Shown here piece after piece: positions 6,773 to 11,132 of a stretch of 11,132 bases of DNA (the stretch's first letter is position 1; every line of letters begins with the position of its first letter). Location: contig JBNJEM010000212.1 of the NCBI GenBank assembly GCA_051745935.1, positions 1 through 11,132 of the forward strand, written 5' to 3'. Made by a program: the position numbers and the translations under genes. The notes beneath the pieces are model-generated. The model searched no databases and was not told where the DNA came from. It worked only from the letters and a program-made list of their open reading frames with translations. This DNA is from JBNJEM01 sp051745935 (lineage in GTDB: Bacteria > Planctomycetota > Planctomycetia > Pirellulales > Pirellulaceae).

Positions 6773-7507
6773 ATGACGGAGGGGAGCATGCCGTACGGAG
6801 CGAAATTCCATGGTGCGTTGTTGGTGTTCGGGCTTGCATATCCCACGGTGTTAACCATGGTGTATTTCGTGGCGCTGGCGGATTTTCCAGCTTTCGTCCA
6901 GCAGGCCGCGTATGCCGGCGGCAAGGTATTTCAGTTTGGGTTCCCTGCCGTATATGTGGTATGCCTGGGCCATGGTAAACCGCGATGGAGTCGGCCCAGT
7001 GCCCAAGGGGTGGCGGTCGGCCTGGGATTCGGTATCGTGGTCCTAGTCGCGATGCTGTTGCTGTATTATTGCTGGCTTAAGTCCAGCATGCATGCCCAGG
7101 TTCTGCAGCCGCGGGTGGTTCGGAAAATCAAGGATCTTGGCCTCGATACCTGGGGAAAATACGCGGCTACGGGCGTGTTCTATGCGTTGATACATTCGCT
7201 GTTGGAAGAATATTATTGGCGCTGGTTCGTCTTCGGGCAGTTGCGCGGCCGCGCCGGCGTTCCTGTATCCATCGTGATCTCGAGTTTGGGGTTCATGGCC
7301 CACCATGTCGTTCTACTGGCCACGTTCTTGGGATGGAATTCACTGCTGGCGTATGGGATGGCAGGGGGGGTGGGCATTGGCGGCGCGGTTTGGGCCTGGA
7401 TCTACGCCCGGAGTGGAACTCTGCTCGCCCCTTGGCTAAGCCACGCCGTGGTGGATGCGGCGATCTTCTGGATTGGGTTCGATCTGGGACGAGACGCCAT
7501 CTGGTGA
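6773..7507 (+). CDS. CPBP-family intramembrane metalloprotease (Abi/Rce1-like)
   Basis: 244 residues from the ATG at 6773, which has GAGGA 6-7 bp before it; an upstream in-frame TTG at 6731 has no such site. About six hydrophobic segments span most of the protein. The three CPBP motifs are visible: 'LLEEYYWRW' (Glu145, Glu146, Arg150), 'LGFMAHH' (Phe174, His177) and 'WLSHAVVDAAIF' (His224, Asp228). These form the glutamate/histidine active site in the membrane that is related to the Rce1 CAAX protease. Bacterial members are linked to bacteriocin self-immunity, peptide maturation or unknown processing. No bacteriocin or signal-peptide gene is next to it here, so the substrate is unknown. It is transcribed divergently from birA and convergently with the HDOD gene. 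Confidence 0.9.
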   Translation: MTEGSMPYGAKFHGALLVFGLAYPTVLTMVYFVALADFPAFVQQAAYAGGKVFQFGFPAVYVVCLGHGKPRWSRPSAQGVAVGLGFGIVVLVAMLLLYYCWLKSSMHAQVLQPRVVRKIKDLGLDTWGKYAATGVFYALIHSLLEEYYWRWFVFGQLRGRAGVPVSIVISSLGFMAHHVVLLATFLGWNSLLAYGMAGGVGIGGAVWAWIYARSGTLLAPWLSHAVVDAAIFWIGFDLGRDAIW

Positions 7508-7543
7508 GATACGGGGGCGTTGGCGTTTGCAACGAACCGACGC

Positions 7544-7569
7544 ACCCATCCGCAAATTGCGGAATGGGT
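7544..7569 (+). terminator. Hairpin after the CPBP gene
   Basis: The sequence can fold as ACCCAT-CCGCA/TGCGG-A-ATGGGT with one bulged base and a short AAT loop, starting 37 bases after the protease stop codon. It could stop transcription or protect the 3' end. There is no T-tract, so rho-independent termination is doubtful. Confidence 0.4.
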
Positions 7570-7702
7570 AACACGTTAGCCGTCTGAAGCGGAATACTAG
7601 CTTCGGAGTGTGACAGTCGGTGGCCGAGGCAGCCGCGGCACGTCGAAATCGCTCAACGATCGTGAGACGGCCCCGGCCGCCAGCGTGACGTCATTCGTTG
7701 AT

Positions 7703-9340
7703 TTAGAGCACATCGACGCTCTTGACGAGATTGCCTCCAGCTCGTTGAGCGGCGAACAGGCAGCGGTCGGCGGCGTGGATGAGATCTTGCGATTGAGAGG
7801 AGCGAGTGGGCATGGCCAAGGCGGCAATTCCGGCACTGAACGAGAGTACGGTGTCGATCTCCCCTTGTTCCCGGAGCCAGGTGGGCACGGCGTGGTTGAA
7901 CGACCGGGCTAAACTCACGGCCTGTTGGCGTTCGCATCCCGGCAACACGACCCAAACACGCGAATTATTAGCCGTTACGCACTCGCAAGGCGTGTCCGCT
8001 AGTGATTGAACAGCTTGTTTCATCCGGACACTAACTCGCCTCATCCGTTCGGCGCCATGGATGAGGGGCAGGTTGTCGTACTTGTCGATTTCCAGCAGAA
8101 TCACACTCAGTTCGTGGTGGCGGGTACGGCAAACGGAAAGTGCCGCCCTGATGCGCCCCTCTAGATCGGGCTGCGAGACGTCTTGCCCGGGGTCCGTGGC
8201 ATGGGTCGTGGCGGGATCTTCGGAATGAGCGGGGCCCAGTTCGGCGGCGGAACGCTCGCTCGATTCCCCCGGCCTTCTCGGCAAGCGCGCGTGCGTCAAA
8301 TCAAGGAAGCATTGAGCATACTGAGCCAAGTCGTCATACAGCTTCTCTTGCTCGGTTCCCATCGAAGGCGTCCGGCGGCTGCCAATCATCTCGGGCAAGG
8401 CCTCCATCGCCGCCTCGGACATCTGTTGATGGGCTCGGAAGATCAGATCGTGGAATGTTTCCCGTTGCTCGAAACGGACGGAAAACATGTCCGCCATGAC
8501 GCGGACCTGTTCCTGCAATTGGTCCAGCAATCCATCGATGTGGTCGACCTCGATATTCCGGTACCGCGTTGCCGCGTCAACGAGTTCGGCCATCAGATCG
8601 TGCCGATCGTTCACGATGATCGATGCAAGGAGTGTTGCCAGATGCAGGGTTTGTGGCAGTGCGGCCGTCCCGGCATCCAGCCGCTCGATGTGTTCGATAT
8701 CGAGAGGCGTGGCCACGGCCTCGACAATTTGACTTGGCAGTTGCCAACGATCAAGGAGTCGCGCGCTCAGGACCGCGTGGTCAAATCCAAGTGTCGTGGT
8801 CTCCAGCTGCATGAGGTTTCCACGGCGTTCGTGAACGCGGGCGAGAAAGTTGACATACGAGTCGCCTAGCTCCTTTACAAGCACTAGAATACCGATTTCC
8901 TGCAACAAGCCGGCTGTGAAAGCCTCGTCTCCCGGCGAATTCCAAAATGTCTTGCTGAGTTCACGGGCGGCCACGGCTTTGAGCAGCGTGAATTTCCAGA
9001 ATCGCTCCAGTGTGTCAGCCTCGATGCCGGTATACAACGCCTTCGGCAAACTGAACCCCAGAACCAATAGCTTTAGTGGTTTAACGCCTAGCAAGGCCAA
9101 CGCCTGGGTTAGACTCGTCACCTCGCGATTCAGACCAAATAGCGAGCTATTGACCACCCGCAGCAGCTTAGCCGTTAAGGCCGGGTCACGCTCCACGCAT
9201 TCACGCAGCGCGACCGGATCCGTATCGGCTTGTTCCGTCAGCTCTAGAACTTCCACGGCGACGGCGGGAAGTGAATAACAACAGCTGGCTCGCTCAACAA
9301 ACTGCTGCAACACGCTGCCGTTGACTGCCTGCGTGGTCAT
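7703..9340 (-). CDS. HDOD-domain signalling protein with degenerate GGDEF domain
   Basis: A 545-residue soluble protein. Residues 13-215 are an HDOD domain: the 'LPAVAVEVLEL' start, 'DPALTAKLLRVVNSSLFGL' with the NSSxFG signature, 'SLTQALALLGVKPLKLLVLG', 'FTAGLLQEIGILVL' (Gln-Glu where HD-GYP enzymes have His-Asp), and 'LLDRWQLPSQIVEAV'. A linker (about 320-390) is Pro/Glu/His-rich and low in structure. Residues 392-545 have the GGDEF fold ('ELSVILLEIDKYD', 'FSAGIAAL', 'AADRCLFAAQRAGGN'), but the signature loop reads NNSRV (458-462), so diguanylate cyclase activity is not expected. HDOD proteins usually act as regulators that bind partners rather than as enzymes. The gene could therefore be a c-di-GMP- or nucleotide-sensing adaptor, by inference. 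AGGAA lies upstream of the ATG. Confidence 0.9.
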   Translation of the reverse strand: MTTQAVNGSVLQQFVERASCCYSLPAVAVEVLELTEQADTDPVALRECVERDPALTAKLLRVVNSSLFGLNREVTSLTQALALLGVKPLKLLVLGFSLPKALYTGIEADTLERFWKFTLLKAVAARELSKTFWNSPGDEAFTAGLLQEIGILVLVKELGDSYVNFLARVHERRGNLMQLETTTLGFDHAVLSARLLDRWQLPSQIVEAVATPLDIEHIERLDAGTAALPQTLHLATLLASIIVNDRHDLMAELVDAATRYRNIEVDHIDGLLDQLQEQVRVMADMFSVRFEQRETFHDLIFRAHQQMSEAAMEALPEMIGSRRTPSMGTEQEKLYDDLAQYAQCFLDLTHARLPRRPGESSERSAAELGPAHSEDPATTHATDPGQDVSQPDLEGRIRAALSVCRTRHHELSVILLEIDKYDNLPLIHGAERMRRVSVRMKQAVQSLADTPCECVTANNSRVWVVLPGCERQQAVSLARSFNHAVPTWLREQGEIDTVLSFSAGIAALAMPTRSSQSQDLIHAADRCLFAAQRAGGNLVKSVDVL

Positions 9341-9639
9341 CGGTCAAAGATTCCTGGTTGCGGCGTACGAACGTTTCGGCGTCAGAAGACAATAAAGAAA
9401 TGCGTATAGAAAACCTAGCTTACAAACAGGCAATGCGTTGATTTTGGCCGAGAGATTCTTCAGCCCCGTTCTGCTTGCCGATCCCTGCCGGTTCGGCACG
9501 AAGCTGACTCGCCCAGTCCAAGCGGCACGGCCCGGCGCCGCGCGAGCCAAGGCCTGGAGGCTCGTACCGCCTGTTCTCCGACTCTTGGCCGGTGTCAAGT
9601 TTTCGAGGTATCCGGTTTGATGGCTGATGTTTAGATGCC
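9341..9639. other. Intergenic region upstream of the HDOD gene
   Basis: About 300 bases that should contain the HDOD gene promoter on the minus strand. A 60-codon ORF (9438-9620, +) has no recognised motif. The minus frame through this region runs on into repeat copy C and is not credible. Nothing else is identified. Confidence 0.4.
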
Positions 9640-9855
9640 CCTTCACGGGCAACAGACTGATATCCGCGGACGGTCGCACTTCGCTCGCACATCTTGAAGA
9701 AAGACGTTTCAAGACGCGAATGCCACGGGCTGGTATCGTGGCCCGTTACATCCCACGCTCCCGACGACGAAAAGTGGTGTATCCGGCCGCTTTGCAGCGG
9801 CGAGGGGGGAACCATCCCGGGAGAAGCCCCTGGCAGCCATGCGGGCTCCGGTACC
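9640..9855 (-). repeat. REPIN-like palindromic repeat, copy C (decayed long form)
   Basis: The arms are at 9720-9741 and about 9815-9836 (117 bp end to end), the same geometry as copies A and B but with several substitutions, mostly in the 9815-9836 arm. On the minus strand the segment from about 9719 down to 9640 matches bases 508-585 of copy A (CTTCAAGATGTGC, GCGACCGTCCGCGGATATCA, TTGCCCGTGAA), so A and C belong to one longer subfamily. Confidence 0.78.
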
Positions 9856-10020
9856 CTCCCCGGTCGATCGTCGGCGTCGTCCCCCCGAATCATGCATGAA
9901 TCACGGACGCGAGATTTGACAGCTGGAGAAAGTCGACCTAGTGTTGTTTCGTACAAGCAGGGGTAGGCGCGTGCGGATACTATCCCTCTTTTTCCATTTC
10001 TTCTTTGCCAAGGTTCGCTT

Positions 10021-10458
10021 ATGTTCCAGGACGTTGTGGCTCAACTTGACCCCACGGAACAGGGAGCGGAAAAACGCGGTTCGATCCTTATCGTCGACGA
10101 CGACCAAGATCAAGTCGACGTCCTTGCCCACCGGCTCAAGAAACAAGGCTTTTCGACCGTTTTGGCCCACCAAGGACGGGTGGGATTGGAGAAGGCCCGT
10201 CAACATCGTCCCGACGTGGTCTTGCTCGATTTGCGACTGCCCGACCTTGACGGCTTCGCGGTTTGTGAGCAGTTGGTCGACGCACCCGAAACCTGCCATA
10301 TTCCAGTCATCATTGTGAGCGGCGTGGACCAGGACAATATCGTTCGTTCGTCGCGGACGGCGGGATGCGAGTTCTTCGTTCGCAAACCCTACGACCCGAA
10401 CGTCTTGCTCACCTTGATCCAACACGCGATGCAACGCTCGCGCGGTTGGGATTTCTAG
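10021..10458 (+). CDS. Stand-alone response regulator receiver (REC) protein
   Basis: 145 residues, almost all one receiver domain after an 18-20 residue lead. The acidic pocket is Asp26-Asp27 ('ILIVDDDQD'), the phosphoacceptor is Asp70 ('VVLLDLRLPDLDG'), the switch Ser is Ser100 ('PVIIVSG'), and Lys122 sits in 'FFVRKPYDP'. All catalytic residues are present, so it should be phosphorylated by a histidine kinase and dephosphorylate normally. There is no DNA-binding or enzymatic output domain, so it would act by protein-protein contact, as CheY- or Spo0F-like proteins do. No kinase gene is adjacent. AAGG lies 7 bp before the ATG. A long ORF on the opposite strand (9901-10590) is only its shadow. 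Confidence 0.93.
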   Translation: MFQDVVAQLDPTEQGAEKRGSILIVDDDQDQVDVLAHRLKKQGFSTVLAHQGRVGLEKARQHRPDVVLLDLRLPDLDGFAVCEQLVDAPETCHIPVIIVSGVDQDNIVRSSRTAGCEFFVRKPYDPNVLLTLIQHAMQRSRGWDF

Positions 10459-10524
10459 TGATCCTTGGGGGCATGCCCGAACGCGACCTAAAAACGCGGC
10501 AAGAGACAGAGGCCGAGCCCTTGC

Positions 10525-10546
10525 TACCACGTTGCCCATCGTGGTA
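10525..10546 (+). terminator. Hairpin downstream of the receiver gene
   Basis: A perfect 7-bp stem TACCACG/CGTGGTA with an 8-nt loop, 66 bases after the receiver stop. It is followed by AAACTG rather than a T-tract, so it is a candidate terminator or 3'-end structure only. Confidence 0.4.
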
Positions 10547-10561
10547 AACTGACCAGCATGT

Positions 10562-10622
10562 CGGCTCGACCGTGAAAGGCCCCGGACCACGCGTGGCGCG
10601 GGAGCCTTTCACGGTCGAGCCG
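10562..10622. repeat. 61-bp inverted repeat with 19-bp perfect arms
   Basis: The arms 10562-10580 (CGGCTCGACCGTGAAAGGC) and 10604-10622 are exact reverse complements. The 23-base centre contains its own 10-bp palindrome CCACGCGTGG (10587-10596). It could extrude as a cruciform or form a very stable RNA hairpin. A strong bidirectional terminator, a protein-binding site and the end or relic of a small mobile palindrome are all possible. Its arms do not match the REPIN or D repeats in this window. Confidence 0.7.
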
Positions 10623-10688
10623 TTGCCAGGCGTGACGCGATCGTCGAAAACGGATTGCGCTGCCTAAGCGGAAAGTAGCGTTTTTAGT

Positions 10689-10714
10689 GTGACGTGGCTA
10701 CGTGACGTGGCTAC
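10689..10714 (+). repeat. Two perfect tandem copies of a 13-bp unit
   Basis: GTGACGTGGCTAC occurs at 10689-10701 and again at 10702-10714 with no gap. It ends 45 bp before the start of the small basic protein gene, so it may lie in that gene's promoter or leader. Confidence 0.7.
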
Positions 10715-10759
10715 TGGGGTTTGGTTAGTTGGGTTGTTCTTGGACAGTGGAGAGCGGTA

Positions 10760-10849
10760 GTGGGGACGAAAAAAACAGGTAAAGGTCGGCGGAAACTGGG
10801 CCGCAAAAAGCGGCGAATGCGGTCAAAGATTCGGCATCGGAAAAAGTAA
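10760..10849 (+). CDS. Very small, extremely basic protein (29 aa), ribosomal-protein-like
   Basis: A GTG at 10760, with GGAG 7-8 bp upstream, opens 29 codons ending TAA at 10847-10849. After an initial MGTKKTG, the peptide is almost entirely Lys and Arg: GRRKLGRKKRRMRSKIRHRKK. Seventeen of its 29 residues are Lys or Arg and it has no acidic residue. This matches the style of tiny ribosome-associated proteins such as bL36, bTHX or AURKAIP1/Cox24-type peptides, and I recall similar 'GRKKRRMRSKIRHRK' endings in planctomycete genomes; neither link is proven here. It should bind RNA by charge alone. It stands alone and is too short for common gene-calling cutoffs. The frame is open upstream to TTG 10721, but the GTG has the better ribosome-binding site. 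Confidence 0.62.
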   Translation: MGTKKTGKGRRKLGRKKRRMRSKIRHRKK

Positions 10850-10877
10850 ATCGGCACCTCATCCCGATGTGCGGATT
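10849..10877 (+). terminator. Hairpin directly after the 29-aa gene
   Basis: AATCGGCAC pairs with GTGCGGATT with one mismatch and an 11-nt loop, beginning at the TAA stop itself. There is no T-tract. It could serve as a terminator or as an mRNA 3' structure. Confidence 0.3.
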
Positions 10878-11132
10878 GGTCCCCGGACGATGGGCTATTG
10901 CCTCTGCGCGGAATGGAGGCTGGATGGGGGCGGGTGAAAACCTCGAAATTCAGGCAGGTTGGGGCATAAGGAGGCCGGCGGCTTCCGTTTCGCGGCTTTT
11001 CTTTCCCGAGTGCTCCCCGAGAGACACCCCGATACTGGGCTGATGAAAAACCCGAAAATCGGACAAAATAGAACAAGTGGGTTGTCCCGAGTTTGTCGCG
11101 CGTGCTTGATTGAAGAGTGGAAGATTTCGCGA
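10878..11132. other. Window-end intergenic region
   Basis: No gene is recognised. A short frame from ATG 11043 is still open at the window edge (30 codons) but shows no motif or ribosome-binding site. Nested inverted repeats GGACAA/TTGTCC (11061-11066, 11082-11087) and GACAAA/TTTGTC (11062-11067, 11092-11097) are present and could be part of another dispersed repeat or a terminator. Confidence 0.35.

Noticed and set aside
7703..8869. Long plus-strand ORFs opposite the HDOD gene (for example 8183-8869)
   Set aside because: They are antisense shadows of a gene with clear domain content on the minus strand.
357..9855. CRISPR array or integron attC interpretation of the palindromic repeats
   Set aside because: The copies are thousands of bases apart and inverted relative to one another, with no regular spacers, cas genes or integrase.
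9420..9956. 178-codon ORF on the minus strand
   Set aside because: It spans repeat copy C and adjacent noncoding sequence, with no domain, and shares repeat-derived peptides with copy A.
10711..11076. 121-codon minus-strand ORF
   Set aside because: It runs antisense to the 29-aa basic gene and has no domain. The sense frame has a start, a ribosome-binding site and a coherent basic peptide.
11043..11132. ATG-started frame open to the window end
   Set aside because: Only 30 codons visible, no ribosome-binding site or motif; it may continue outside, but nothing supports it.

Overview
The window looks like chromosomal DNA of a planctomycete, probably of the Pirellula/Rhodopirellula/Blastopirellula type. 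This rests on style and content rather than a marker gene: moderate-to-high GC, wide gaps with short dispersed repeats, a secreted NHL-repeat propeller, an HDOD/GGDEF-type signalling protein, and two very small proteins that I associate from memory with planctomycetes. No rRNA, tRNA, CRISPR array or intact mobile element was seen.

Layout. 1-312 (+) is the C-terminal end of a WYL-domain regulator. A REPIN-like palindromic repeat (copy A) follows at 357-585. 633-1493 (-) is a secreted six-blade NHL propeller. 1494-2002 holds no convincing gene. 2003-2658 (-) is a vapBC toxin-antitoxin pair with ATGA overlap. 2794-3089 (-) is the broken remnant of a REP-associated tyrosine transposase (RAYT), followed by REPIN copy B (3203-3367). 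A second dispersed repeat (D1) lies just upstream of a 473-residue polyprenyl glycosylphosphotransferase, 3545-4966 (+). Converging on it are a 61-residue Cys-rich protein (5065-5250, -) and a monofunctional biotin-protein ligase (5543-6346, -). The ligase start abuts a second copy of the same repeat (D2). A CPBP membrane protease follows at 6773-7507 (+), then an HDOD protein with a degenerate GGDEF domain (7703-9340, -). Next come REPIN copy C (9640-9855), a stand-alone receiver-domain protein (10021-10458, +), a 61-bp cruciform-like inverted repeat, a 13-bp tandem repeat, and a 29-residue extremely basic protein (10760-10849, +).

How they fit together. Apart from vapBC the genes are mostly single units on alternating strands, and no metabolic operon is evident. 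The most coherent story is the repeat biology: three REPIN-like elements of nearly constant length (116-117 bp) with a decayed RAYT-type transposase beside one of them, plus an independent roughly 105-bp repeat family placed immediately upstream of two genes. The most notable gene-level items are the two tiny ORFs of 61 and 29 codons, and a signalling protein that appears to have lost diguanylate cyclase chemistry.
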